Assembly (NCBI GenBank): GCA_934086185.1
Contig: CAKOHW010000002.1
Location: forward strand, 1-64,000
Reading direction: 5' to 3'
From: an uncultured Bacilli bacterium
Lineage (GTDB): Bacteria; Bacillota_I; Bacilli_A; RF39; UBA660
DNA: 64,000 bases
The translations under genes and the position numbers were made by a program. Below are positions 54,289-62,617 of the stretch, piece after piece (within the stretch, counting starts at the first letter, position 1; the number at the start of each line of letters is the position of its first letter). The notes beneath the pieces are model-generated. The model saw only the letters and a program-made list of their open reading frames with translations, ran no database searches and was not told the DNA's origin.

Positions 54289-54918
54289 TTATTTAATTTT
54301 TAATGGTACTGAAAAATTCTCTCCATACATAAAATTAGTATTATTCTCTATTTCTTTTATTATATTATCTAACAAACCTAATGCTTTATTAATTAATTTA
54401 TTTTTTTCACTATCATCATAAAATGAATATTCTTGACTATTTATAATATTTTTAAAATCATTAACTATTATATCTAATCTATTTTTTAAATCACTATCTC
54501 CATTAGTATCAGATACTTTAGTAATAAAATATATTTTAGAATTAATTAAACTATTCTTATCAACATCATCTATACTTTTATTAAAATATTTTAGTATAGG
54601 CATAGTAACATATAATTTAATTGTTTGTCCTTTTTTTATATTTTTAATATCATTATATTTTTTTATTACTTCTATCTCATCAAAAATTTTTTTATCATCA
54701 TTTATATATACTTTAACTATATCATATAAATCATCTACACTATCTACCATAAATTCTAGTTCATATTTCTGACTAAAACTATTTAAATCTACACTTTTAT
54801 ATTTTAAACCAGCATTACTTTCTATAATACTATTTTTATATAAATCCCCTTTCTTTTTTTCATTCATATTAACTAAGCCAACTAACTTACTACCATCATA
54901 AATTTCATAATCTTTCAT
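54289..54918 (-). CDS. Hypothetical protein, 209 aa
   Basis: No family recognised. A soluble, helical, charged protein beginning MKDYEIYDGSKLVGLVNMNE. The frame opens at 55017, but AGGTGA precedes the ATG at 54918, and the extra upstream residues are hydrophobic nonsense overlapping paralog C, so 54918 is the likely start. It lies 64 bases upstream of the rnfC-like gene on the same strand. Confidence 0.6.
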   Translation of the reverse strand: MKDYEIYDGSKLVGLVNMNEKKKGDLYKNSIIESNAGLKYKSVDLNSFSQKYELEFMVDSVDDLYDIVKVYINDDKKIFDEIEVIKKYNDIKNIKKGQTIKLYVTMPILKYFNKSIDDVDKNSLINSKIYFITKVSDTNGDSDLKNRLDIIVNDFKNIINSQEYSFYDDSEKNKLINKALGLLDNIIKEIENNTNFMYGENFSVPLKIK

Positions 54919-54946
54919 ATTTTCACCTACTATAATTTTAAAAAAA

Positions 54947-54972
54947 AATATACACAAAATCAAGTGTATATT
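54947..54972 (-). terminator. Terminator of surface paralog C
   Basis: AATATACAC and GTGTATATT form a 9-bp stem with an 8-nt loop, followed by nine Ts in minus-strand sense, five bases after the stop. Confidence 0.85.
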
Positions 54973-54976
54973 TAAA

Positions 54977-56317
54977 TTAATCAGTATCAAGATAACATAT
55001 TTGTGAACCATTTCCAATCAGGAATAAAATATTATTATCAAAAATCTCATTTAAAATAGTAGTATCATCCGGATATGCCACTTTAGTACTAAGTTGATCC
55101 AAATATTCAACATCAGGTGAATATTCTCTTAACGCTATATATCCTATGTTTTCAAACATAGTAGTATGTGTATAATAATATAACATATCATCATCAATTA
55201 AAGATAAATTTTTACTACAACTCTCTTTATAAGAAGATGTACTATTTATTTTGTTCTTCGCATCAAGTCCAGTAAGTATTTTTTGGTTACTTTTTAATTC
55301 ATTAATATACTCACTTTTTAACCAATCATTTATTGTCATGTCCTTATTTATTCTAACTATATAAGGCCCTGAACATATACTACTATTATTTATACAATCA
55401 CTTAAATGCATATCTCCCAGTGAAGCAGTAATAGGAATGTATAATTTATATTTTTTACTAAGTCCATCACTAACACCTGATATTGTTTTTGTTATTGAAT
55501 TATCTGTTACATTTATATTTATCTCTGCTATTCTACTTGTATCATCTATAGTTATTACATCATCTTCAATTGATTGTGATTCTCCTTTTTTTATAACTAA
55601 ATCTGTATTTAAATTTTTAGATGTCTTTCTATTCTTTATTGTTATCTTATGTGTATCTGGTTCTATTCCAACAAACTTATATTTTCCATCTACTATCTCA
55701 CTTGTTTGTTCTTTACTATTGATTACTACATAGTCATTTTCACTAGAATTTGTTACTGTTCCTTGTATAGTAAGTGCCTTTGTATCAAATATATCTATCT
55801 TTGCTTCTAATGTTTTACCCATATCAATACTTTGGTCTACATTCATTTCTTTATATTCTACTTCTATTACATATGTCTGTACTTCTTTTGAATCAATTTG
55901 ATTTTCTATTATATATGAGTTTTCATTTGGAAATGTACTTTCACTTACTCCATTACATGTTTTACCAGTTACACTACTAGAACATGTTACAGTATATTTT
56001 ATATCATCTAATCTTGTGAATGTATTTATTACATTTACTAATCCTACACTATAACTATCTACATTATTATCTCCATTATTTGTTACGGTAAATGTTTTAG
56101 TTCCTAATGTTGTACCTGGTACTATATTTGTTCCAGTTATTACATCACTATTATCACTGTATGTTAGTTCTAGATTAGCAGTTGATATACTTATTGATTT
56201 ATTATTAGTATTTCCTTGTATTCTTGTTAAATAATATCCATATGTTAAACCAATAAGTGCTAAACTTATTATACTTATTCCTACAATACTTATTATTATT
56301 TTATTTTTTCTACTCAT
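54977..56317 (-). CDS. TasA-like surface protein paralog C
   Basis: The 446-aa protein has the same N-terminal signature as A and B (MSRKNKIIISIVGISIISL, then GLTYGYYLTRIQGNTN) and the TasA/camelysin-like beta domain, with YVIEVEYKEMNVDQSIDMGK near-identical to a stretch in paralog A. The remainder differs: an immunoglobulin/Cna-B-like insert (GIEPDTHKITIKNRK) and a C-terminal half unlike the others, without the CWRIVR module. It is the only paralog with a clean AAGGAGAG ribosome site right before the ATG. The conserved hairpin leader lies just upstream. Confidence 0.8.
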   Translation of the reverse strand: MSRKNKIIISIVGISIISLALIGLTYGYYLTRIQGNTNNKSISISTANLELTYSDNSDVITGTNIVPGTTLGTKTFTVTNNGDNNVDSYSVGLVNVINTFTRLDDIKYTVTCSSSVTGKTCNGVSESTFPNENSYIIENQIDSKEVQTYVIEVEYKEMNVDQSIDMGKTLEAKIDIFDTKALTIQGTVTNSSENDYVVINSKEQTSEIVDGKYKFVGIEPDTHKITIKNRKTSKNLNTDLVIKKGESQSIEDDVITIDDTSRIAEININVTDNSITKTISGVSDGLSKKYKLYIPITASLGDMHLSDCINNSSICSGPYIVRINKDMTINDWLKSEYINELKSNQKILTGLDAKNKINSTSSYKESCSKNLSLIDDDMLYYYTHTTMFENIGYIALREYSPDVEYLDQLSTKVAYPDDTTILNEIFDNNILFLIGNGSQICYLDTD

Positions 56318-56337
56318 ACAAACTCTCCTTAAACATC

Positions 56338-56441
56338 AAAAAAATTATATAATTATTAGCTCCTGACAAAACTTTTGTTCAAGAGAGAATTAGGTTATAT
56401 AATTCTGTGCTTTTATAAAATATTTTTTAATTTCGAGTACT
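56338..56441 (-). promoter_or_regulatory. Conserved structured leader with terminator geometry (copy B)
   Basis: Same layout as 28825-28932: AGTACT, an A/T spacer, ATATTTTATAAAAGCACAG, then AATTATATAA ... TTATATAATT with T7. The inner hairpin CTCTTGAACAAAA/TTTTGTCAGGAG pairs well despite several base differences from copy A. The paralog C start is about 20 nt after the T-run. Confidence 0.75.
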
Positions 56442-56560
56442 TTCTACTCTATATAAACTATATCAAATTTTCTGAATTTTGCATAGTATTTTTTATTATT
56501 TTTAAAAACGTTTGATCTAATTCATAACTATCAAATCAAATTTAACTTATTATACAATAT

Positions 56561-56591
56561 AAAAACAGATAACATTAAATAATATCATCTG
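56561..56591 (-). terminator. Terminator of mtaB
   Basis: CAGATGATATT and AATGTTATCTG pair across the mtaB stop codon, with TTTTTATATTG following in minus-strand sense. Confidence 0.65.
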
Positions 56592-57852
56592 CTATTACGC
56601 ATAAATCTTCTATTTTCTTAACTTTAACTTTACAAAAAGTATTATGAGGTATTTCCTTATTTATTATAACTTTTAAATAATTATCAGTATGACCAATAGA
56701 TTTATCTTTATAACTTTCTTCTACTAAAACTTCAATATCTTTATCTAAAAACTTACTATAATAAATATTCTCTAATTCATCAGATAATTTTAATATAACA
56801 TCTACTCTTTCCTTCTTAATACTATCTTTTACTTGTTCCATATTAGCAGCAGGAGTATTATCTCTTTTAGAATATGGAAAAGTATGTATTTTACTAAAAC
56901 CAATTTTCTTTAAATTACTAATAGTTTCATTAAAATCTTCATCAGTTTCATGAGGAAATCCTACTATTAAATCAGTAGTTATATTAATATCCGGTCTAAT
57001 ACTTCTAATTTTATCAATTATATTAATGAATTCACTTACATTATATTTTCTATTCATTAATTTTAATATATGATCACTACCACTTTGTATTGGAATATGT
57101 AAATGATTACATATCTTTTTATTAACTCTTAATTCTTCCATAAATTTATCATCTAACTCAGTTATTTCTATACTAGATATACGTATTCTTTTTAATTTAT
57201 CTAAAGTACTTATTCTTCTAATTAAATCTACTAAATCATAATCTTCTAAAGTTCCATAACTTCCAGTATGTATACCAGTTAATACAACTTCTTGATATCC
57301 ATTATCAACTAATTCTTTTATTTCTTCATAACAAACAAATATATCTTTACTTCTTATAGTACCTCTCATATATGGAATAATACAATATGAACAAAAATTA
57401 TTACAACCATCTTGTATTTTTACAAATGCTCTTGTCTTATTTAAAAAATTATTTATTTTCATATCTTCAAATTTAACTTTTCTCATATTAACAAAAGTAT
57501 TAATTTTTTTATGATCTTTTTTAAATTGATCTACATACTCTACAATTTTACTTTTATAATAATTTCCAATTAATATATCTATATCAGTATCTACAATATT
57601 ATCTTTATGATGTTCACTAGCACAACCACATACTACTATAATAGCATCATTATTTTTCTTTTTAGCAAGTCTTATCATATGACGACTTTTAGCATCACTT
57701 TGATTAGTAACTGTACAAGTATTTATAACAACAACATCTGGTTTATCATCTACACTAACTATTAGATAACCATTATTTCTAAAATTTTCTTTTATATATT
57801 CACTTTCATAAGCGTTAACTTTACATCCTAAAGTTATTACAGCACATTTCAT
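56575..57852 (-). CDS. mtaB: tRNA (N6-threonylcarbamoyladenosine37-C2)-methylthiotransferase
   Basis: MtaB converts t6A37 in tRNA to ms2t6A. The 425-aa protein has the N-terminal MTTase domain (VITLGCKVNAYESEYI, NTCTVTNQSDAKSR, VVCGCASEH), with three Cys for one cluster, the radical SAM motif GCNNFCSYCIIPYMRG near residue 152, and a C-terminal TRAM domain. CTVTNQSDAKSR points to MtaB rather than MiaB. It stands alone, divergent from yidD. Confidence 0.95.
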   Translation of the reverse strand: MKCAVITLGCKVNAYESEYIKENFRNNGYLIVSVDDKPDVVVINTCTVTNQSDAKSRHMIRLAKKKNNDAIIVVCGCASEHHKDNIVDTDIDILIGNYYKSKIVEYVDQFKKDHKKINTFVNMRKVKFEDMKINNFLNKTRAFVKIQDGCNNFCSYCIIPYMRGTIRSKDIFVCYEEIKELVDNGYQEVVLTGIHTGSYGTLEDYDLVDLIRRISTLDKLKRIRISSIEITELDDKFMEELRVNKKICNHLHIPIQSGSDHILKLMNRKYNVSEFINIIDKIRSIRPDINITTDLIVGFPHETDEDFNETISNLKKIGFSKIHTFPYSKRDNTPAANMEQVKDSIKKERVDVILKLSDELENIYYSKFLDKDIEVLVEESYKDKSIGHTDNYLKVIINKEIPHNTFCKVKVKKIEDLCVIADDII

Positions 57853-57927
57853 AATATCACCACAAATGATATTTTATCAAAAATAACTACCATTTACAAA
57901 TAAATAAAAATATAGTAAAATTAATAT

Positions 57928-58128
57928 ATGAAAAAATTAAGTATATTTTTAATAAATTTATATCAAAGTACTCCACTACATTGTCATTCAATGTGTAAAT
58001 TCATTCCAACATGTAGTGAATATACTAAAATTAAAATAAATAAATATGGATTTATTAAAGGAACATTATTAGGAATAAAAAGGATTTTAAAATGTCACCC
58101 TTTCCAAAAAAGAAAGATTGACATATGA
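57928..58128 (+). CDS. yidD: Membrane protein insertion efficiency factor YidD
   Basis: YidD is a small inner-leaflet protein that helps YidC-dependent insertion. The 66-aa sequence has the family pattern LINLYQSTPLHCHSMCKFIP, TCSEYTKIKINKYGFIKG and LGIKRILKCHPF, with conserved Cys residues. It normally stands near rnpA/yidC; here it precedes a lipoprotein gene, overlapping the alternative upstream start of that gene. Confidence 0.9.
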   Translation: MKKLSIFLINLYQSTPLHCHSMCKFIPTCSEYTKIKINKYGFIKGTLLGIKRILKCHPFQKRKIDI

Positions 58129-58138
58129 AAGGAAAATT

Positions 58139-59008
58139 ATGAAAAATTTATATAAAATTATTATTATTACATTATTCATGTTTATGTTTACAGGATGTTT
58201 AAAAACAGAAGAATTAGATAAGGCTGAAATATATACTACAACATACCCGATAGAATATTTAGTTAATGAACTTTATGGATATAATTCTAAAGTTTTATCA
58301 ATTTATCCAGATGGAGCAAATATTAATAAATATACATTATCTAATAAGAAAATTAAAAAATATTCAAAAACAGATTTATTTGTATATAACGGACTTACAG
58401 ACGAAAAGAAAATAGCAGCAAGCTTTGTAAATAAAAATAGTAAATTAAAAATTATAGATGTTACTGAAGGTCTTGCAATAAAATATTCTTATGAAGAATT
58501 ATGGCTTAACCCAATAAATTATTTAATGTTAGCACAAAATGTAAAAAATGGTTTAAAAGAATATATTGATAGTCCAGTAATAAAAGAGGAAATTGATAAA
58601 AATTATGATAATTTTAAAGTGACGATTTCTGAATTTGAAACCAATTTAAAATTATTAAGTCAAAATGCAAAAAGTAATGTAATTATAGTTTCTAAAAATT
58701 ATTTTAAATTTTTAGAAAATTATGGTTTTGAAGTTATAAGCGTAGAAGAAACTGAAGATTTAAGTAATGATACTATAAAAAAAGCAAAAGATGCAATAAA
58801 AAATAAGGAAAATAATTATGTATTTGTTCCAGAAGATGAATTAAATAATTATTCAAATACTGTTAAAGAATTAGTAGATGCTGGTGCTGAAGTAAAAAAA
58901 TTAAATACAATGACTTTACTTACTAGTAAGCAAAGAGAAAATAAAGATGATTATATTACTTTAATGAAAGAAAATATAGAAAATTTAAAAGAAGAAGCAT
59001 ATAAATAA
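58139..59008 (+). CDS. ZnuA/TroA-family substrate-binding lipoprotein lacking metal-binding histidines
   Basis: The 289-aa protein has a lipoprotein signal (LFMFMFTGCLKTEELD) and the ZnuA/AdcA fold: IYTTTYPIEYLVNELYG, SKTDLFVYNG, ELWLNPINYLMLA and VSKNYFKFLENYGFEVISVEE. In true Zn/Mn-binding members PHxYxP, HxWLDP and SHxAFGY supply three His ligands; here they read INKYTL, ELWLNP and SKNYFK. The protein contains no His at all. The frame opens at a TTG at 58118, but AAAGGAAAATT precedes the ATG at 58139. No ABC permease or ATPase gene is next to it. It follows yidD. Confidence 0.85.
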   Translation: MKNLYKIIIITLFMFMFTGCLKTEELDKAEIYTTTYPIEYLVNELYGYNSKVLSIYPDGANINKYTLSNKKIKKYSKTDLFVYNGLTDEKKIAASFVNKNSKLKIIDVTEGLAIKYSYEELWLNPINYLMLAQNVKNGLKEYIDSPVIKEEIDKNYDNFKVTISEFETNLKLLSQNAKSNVIIVSKNYFKFLENYGFEVISVEETEDLSNDTIKKAKDAIKNKENNYVFVPEDELNNYSNTVKELVDAGAEVKKLNTMTLLTSKQRENKDDYITLMKENIENLKEEAYK

Positions 59009-59030
59009 AATTATATGTTTTTTATATAGA

Positions 59031-59073
59031 AAAAAAGAGTTAAAATGAATCAATATTTATTTTAACTCTTTTT
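59031..59073. terminator. Bidirectional terminator between the ZnuA-like gene and khpA
   Basis: AAAAGAGTTAAAAT and ATTTTAACTCTTTT form a 14-bp perfect stem with a 12-nt loop, flanked by A/T runs on both sides. It overlaps the khpA stop. Confidence 0.85.
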
Positions 59074-59291
59074 ATTCCTTTATTAAATGCACATGCTTGT
59101 ACTAAAGTTCTAATTACTTTAGCCATTTTTCCACTTTTTCCGATTACTTTTCCCATATCATTATCACTTACCATGATTTCAATAATTGGATTTTCTTCTT
59201 CATCTTGGAAATTTTGTACTTTAACTAAATCAGGTTCACTAACCAAACTTTTTACTATTGTTTCAGTAAATGTTTTTAATTCTTCAATCAT
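59040..59291 (-). CDS. khpA: KH-domain RNA-binding protein KhpA
   Basis: KhpA (YlqC) is a small KH-domain protein that binds RNA, with KhpB, and affects cell elongation and division. The 83-aa sequence has a single KH domain, VSDNDMGKVIGKSGKMAKVI with the GxxG loop. Its ATG shares one base with the rpsP stop (TAATG); rpsP-khpA (then rimM) is the common Bacillota order. rimM is not downstream here. Confidence 0.95.
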   Translation of the reverse strand: MIEELKTFTETIVKSLVSEPDLVKVQNFQDEEENPIIEIMVSDNDMGKVIGKSGKMAKVIRTLVQACAFNKGIKRVKINIDSF

Positions 59292-59566
59292 TATTTACCT
59301 TCTTTTTTAGTATTTTTAAATTTAGCCCATATTCCTGCATCACTTAAAATATTTTTTACAGTATCAGTAGGTTGAGCACCATTATTTAACCATTTCATTG
59401 CTTTTTCTTCATCAACAGTAATATTATTTTCTTTTAATATTGGATTATAAGTACCAACAGTTTCAATAAATCTACCATCTCTTGGACTTCTTGAATCAGC
59501 AGCAACTATTCTATAAAAAGGTTTTTGTTTAGCTCCCATTCTTTTTAATCTTAATTTAACAGCCAT
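59291..59566 (-). CDS. rpsP: 30S ribosomal protein S16
   Basis: The 91-aa protein begins AVKLRLKRMGAKQKPFYRI and has VAADSRSPRDGRFIETVGTY, the S16 signature. Length is typical. AAAGGAGG precedes the ATG. First gene of the rpsP-khpA pair, behind a strong promoter; ffh and rimM neighbours are absent. Confidence 0.98.
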   Translation of the reverse strand: MAVKLRLKRMGAKQKPFYRIVAADSRSPRDGRFIETVGTYNPILKENNITVDEEKAMKWLNNGAQPTDTVKNILSDAGIWAKFKNTKKEGK

Positions 59567-59594
59567 GTTTTTTTCCTCCTTTAAAACTAATAGT

Positions 59595-59623
59595 AGTATA
59601 CCAATTTAATTATATGATGTCAA
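59595..59623 (-). promoter_or_regulatory. Sigma-A-type promoter of rpsP-khpA
   Basis: Minus-strand consensus TTGACA and TATACT with exactly 17 bp between, the best promoter in the window. Confidence 0.85.
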
Positions 59624-59660
59624 CCCTTTTTGGTTAACATACAATTAATATATGATTTTT

Positions 59661-60482
59661 TTATTTATTAGTACATCTGCCACACCAACTACATCCATTA
59701 CAACTATCCTTTCTTTTACAATTTTTACATCTAGGTTGAATTTTAATTTCATTATAGATAAGAGGATTTTGTAATCTTGATTTCAAAGCCATTACTTTTT
59801 GATAAGCCTTTGGTATATGATATGTTTTTCCATCTTTAATAAAGAAATTACCAGTTCCAACAAAATTAAATTTTATATTATACTTTATACATTCATCATA
59901 AAGTAATTTTACCCAATCATAATATAAAGGTCTATTTCCTTCATAGTTTTCTCCATCTACTAATACTATTTCAAAATCACCAGTTTCTAAATATTTATCT
60001 AAAGTTATTTTTCCAATCATTGGTGCACACATTATTCCTTTATGTTTAAATGGCAAATCTAATAATATCGGTAATCGTTCATCTGCTCTAGATTGATTTT
60101 CTGCTGTAAAAACCATAAATACATTATCCCAACCAGACCCCCAATCATTAGGCAAATTATCTAAAACTCGTTCTGCTCTTTTAGTTTGAAGCCAAAAAGT
60201 AACATCTTTTCTAATTCTTATCATATCCCATACTTCATCTCTCCACTTATCAGCTTCCTCTAAAAAGAAATCACTAGTCATACAAACTCTAATAATTGAC
60301 CCACTTGGAATTTTATAATTACCTTCTCTATCTTTTTTTAAAGGCAAATTAAAATTAGTTTTTACTTTATATATCTCACTACCATCTTTATCTCTTTTTG
60401 AATCAAGATAATACATATAACAATATTTACAACCTTCACTATATTTATGACATCCATGCCAAGGATTCCATATATCATTCAA
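59661..60482 (-). CDS. DUF5131 (phage Gp37/Gp68) family protein
   Basis: The 273-aa protein has the family pattern NPWHGCHKYSEGCKYCYM at the N-terminus, a radical-SAM-like CxxxxxxCxxCY cluster, CMTSDFFLEEADKWRDEVWD, FWLQTKRAERV, and a Cys-rich C-terminus (CKNCKRKDSCNGCSWCGRC). Function is unestablished; homologues occur in phages and bacteria. TTG start at 60482, after GGATGTGAT. It is monocistronic, behind a promoter at 60513-60542. Confidence 0.85.
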   Translation of the reverse strand: MNDIWNPWHGCHKYSEGCKYCYMYYLDSKRDKDGSEIYKVKTNFNLPLKKDREGNYKIPSGSIIRVCMTSDFFLEEADKWRDEVWDMIRIRKDVTFWLQTKRAERVLDNLPNDWGSGWDNVFMVFTAENQSRADERLPILLDLPFKHKGIMCAPMIGKITLDKYLETGDFEIVLVDGENYEGNRPLYYDWVKLLYDECIKYNIKFNFVGTGNFFIKDGKTYHIPKAYQKVMALKSRLQNPLIYNEIKIQPRCKNCKRKDSCNGCSWCGRCTNK

Positions 60483-60512
60483 TTTATATCACATCCACTT
60501 AATTTCAATTTC

Positions 60513-60542
60513 ATTATAACACCCGTAAATATATATTCACAA
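60513..60542 (-). promoter_or_regulatory. Promoter of the DUF5131 gene
   Basis: Minus-strand TTGTGA and consensus TATAAT are 18 bp apart, about 30 nt before the TTG start. Confidence 0.55.
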
Positions 60543-60610
60543 AATACATTTACGTAATCTTAAAATTCAAAATATAATAAACAATATTTTATAATTTAAT
60601 TTAATCATAT

Positions 60611-60644
60611 AAAAACCTCATTTCTTATATGAAAGAAACAAGGT
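60611..60644 (-). terminator. Terminator of the yqeG-yqeH-mutL unit
   Basis: ACCTTGTTTCTT and AAGAAATGAGGT pair, with two opposed mismatches, and five Ts follow in minus-strand sense. It lies 56 bases after the small membrane ORF. The rest of 60483-60700 shows only the DUF5131 promoter. Confidence 0.65.
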
Positions 60645-60700
60645 AATTTAACTTTTAACATATTTTTTTACTATCAAAAATAATTCAAAACTTATTATAA

Positions 60701-60814
60701 TTAACCTATATATAATGTTGCAAAAACATAAACTAAACCAATTATTATTGGAATAATTAATGCTAATCCTACTATAAAATAAAATGATTTATCATCTTTC
60801 AATATATTTTTCAT
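60701..60814 (-). CDS. Small membrane protein, 37 aa, downstream of mutL
   Basis: The ORF begins MKNILKDDKSFYFIVG and continues with one hydrophobic helix (GLALIIPIIIGLVYVFATLY) before its stop. AGAAAGGG stands at good spacing before the ATG, which lies 11 bases after the mutL stop on the same strand; a terminator follows. The layout of ribosome site, charged N-terminus and single transmembrane helix supports a real translated small protein. Function unknown; too short for usual gene callers. Confidence 0.65.
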   Translation of the reverse strand: MKNILKDDKSFYFIVGLALIIPIIIGLVYVFATLYIG

Positions 60815-60825
60815 AAATACCCTTT

Positions 60826-62616
60826 CTAATTCATAACTCTTTTAAACATACGTTCTAATTCATACTTAGTAAATGTAATAATAGTTGGTCTACCATGAGG
60901 ACAATTATATGGATTATCACATAATACTAAATCATCTATAATACTTTGCATCTGTTCCATATTAATTCTAGTATTTCCTTTTACACTCATCTTACATGCT
61001 AACGTTTTAGATATATTATCATAGAACTTTATTCTATCTATATTATAATCATTAATTACTAATTCTACAAGTCTTTGTATAGATTCATTTTCATATCCAG
61101 ATAACAACCAAGTAGGATGACTCTTAACAACTATAGTATTAAGTCCAAATTCTTCTATATCGAATCCCATTTCAGTTAATACATTACTTCTTTCCATAAA
61201 CTTAATATAATCAGATGGAGTAAGTTCTATAGTATATGGTATTAACATATCTGTTTTATGTATTTCTTTTTCTCTTAAATACTTTAAATATCTTTCATAA
61301 TTAACTCTTTCTTGTGCAGCATGTTGATCTATCAAAAACATATTATTTTCATTCTCACATACTATATAAGTACCCATTACTAATCCACAAGGATATAATT
61401 CTAATTTTTTTATCTTTTCATTATGTACTATACTTTCACTATTTTCTAATACTTCATTACTAACTTTTTTAAAATCAAATTTAACTTGTTCATCTTTAAC
61501 ACTTAAATCTTTATTTATTACATATTCTGGTACTTCATTATATTCTATAACTTCATTATCAATATTATCTACTTTAGGTATAACTATCTCATTATTATTT
61601 TTTACTTCTTTAACTTCTATTTTAGGTATTAATAGTGCTTTATATAAAGACTCTTTTATTGTTTCATATACTAACTTCTTTAACTCATCCATCTTACTAA
61701 ATTTAATATCTTGTTTAGTAGGATGTATATTTACATCTATAATAGTAGGATCTGTATTAATAGTTAATATAACTACTGGATATTTTATATCAGGCTTATA
61801 TGTATAATATGCATCATTAATAATTTTATTTAACTCTATATTTTTAACTATTCTACCATTAACTATTGTAGTCATATGATTTCTATTAGATTTAAGTACA
61901 CTAGGTTTACTTACATATCCATATATATCATAATCCTCATTAGAAGCATTAATACTTATCATATTACTACTAACTACATATCCATATATTTCATGTATTG
62001 TTTTAAGTAAATTACCACTACCACTAGTACTAACTATATCTTTACCATTATTAGTTAAATTAAATTTAATCTCTGGATGTGCTAAACTTAATTTTTCTAT
62101 ATACATTACAATACTAGATAATTCAGTACTATCACTTTTTAAATATTTTAATCTAGCAGGAGTATTATAAAATAAATCACTAACTGTAAACAATGTACCA
62201 CGTCTAGCATCACTATCATTTACACTTATTAATTTACCTCCATTTATTATAATTTCAGTACCTACACCACCTGTACTAGTTTTTAATCTTACTTTAGATA
62301 CACTAGCTATACTTGGTAATGCTTCTCCACGAAACCCCAAAGTATTTATAAAAAATAAATCATCATCTTTTAATAACTTACTTGTAGCATGTCTAGAAAA
62401 AGCTAATTTAGCATCTTCTCTATCCATTCCTACTCCATCATCAGTAACACTTAAACTCTTTATTCCACTATCTATTAAATCAATTTTTATACTTTTAGCA
62501 TTAGCATCTATACTATTCTCTACAAGTTCTTTAACAACACTAGATACTCTTTCTATTACTTCTCCAGCAGCAATTTTATTTGCTAATACTTCATTCATTA
62601 CATGTATCTTACTCAA
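60826..62616 (-). CDS. mutL: DNA mismatch repair protein MutL
   Basis: MutL couples mismatch recognition by MutS to strand removal. The roughly 597-aa protein has the GHKL ATPase motifs (VIERVSSVVKELVENSIDAN, DDGVGMDRED, RHATSK, GFRGEALPSI) and the C-terminal dimerisation domain, with the nuclease motif DQHAAQERVNYE and CPHGRPTII, so it should be nicking-competent. The frame opens with TTG at 62628; TTG at 62616 (SKIHVMNEVLANKIAAGEV) matches family starts. The yqeH stop lies between. mutS is not in the window. Confidence 0.96.
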   Translation of the reverse strand: MSKIHVMNEVLANKIAAGEVIERVSSVVKELVENSIDANAKSIKIDLIDSGIKSLSVTDDGVGMDREDAKLAFSRHATSKLLKDDDLFFINTLGFRGEALPSIASVSKVRLKTSTGGVGTEIIINGGKLISVNDSDARRGTLFTVSDLFYNTPARLKYLKSDSTELSSIVMYIEKLSLAHPEIKFNLTNNGKDIVSTSGSGNLLKTIHEIYGYVVSSNMISINASNEDYDIYGYVSKPSVLKSNRNHMTTIVNGRIVKNIELNKIINDAYYTYKPDIKYPVVILTINTDPTIIDVNIHPTKQDIKFSKMDELKKLVYETIKESLYKALLIPKIEVKEVKNNNEIVIPKVDNIDNEVIEYNEVPEYVINKDLSVKDEQVKFDFKKVSNEVLENSESIVHNEKIKKLELYPCGLVMGTYIVCENENNMFLIDQHAAQERVNYERYLKYLREKEIHKTDMLIPYTIELTPSDYIKFMERSNVLTEMGFDIEEFGLNTIVVKSHPTWLLSGYENESIQRLVELVINDYNIDRIKFYDNISKTLACKMSVKGNTRINMEQMQSIIDDLVLCDNPYNCPHGRPTIITFTKYELERMFKRVMN

Positions 62617-62617
62617 T

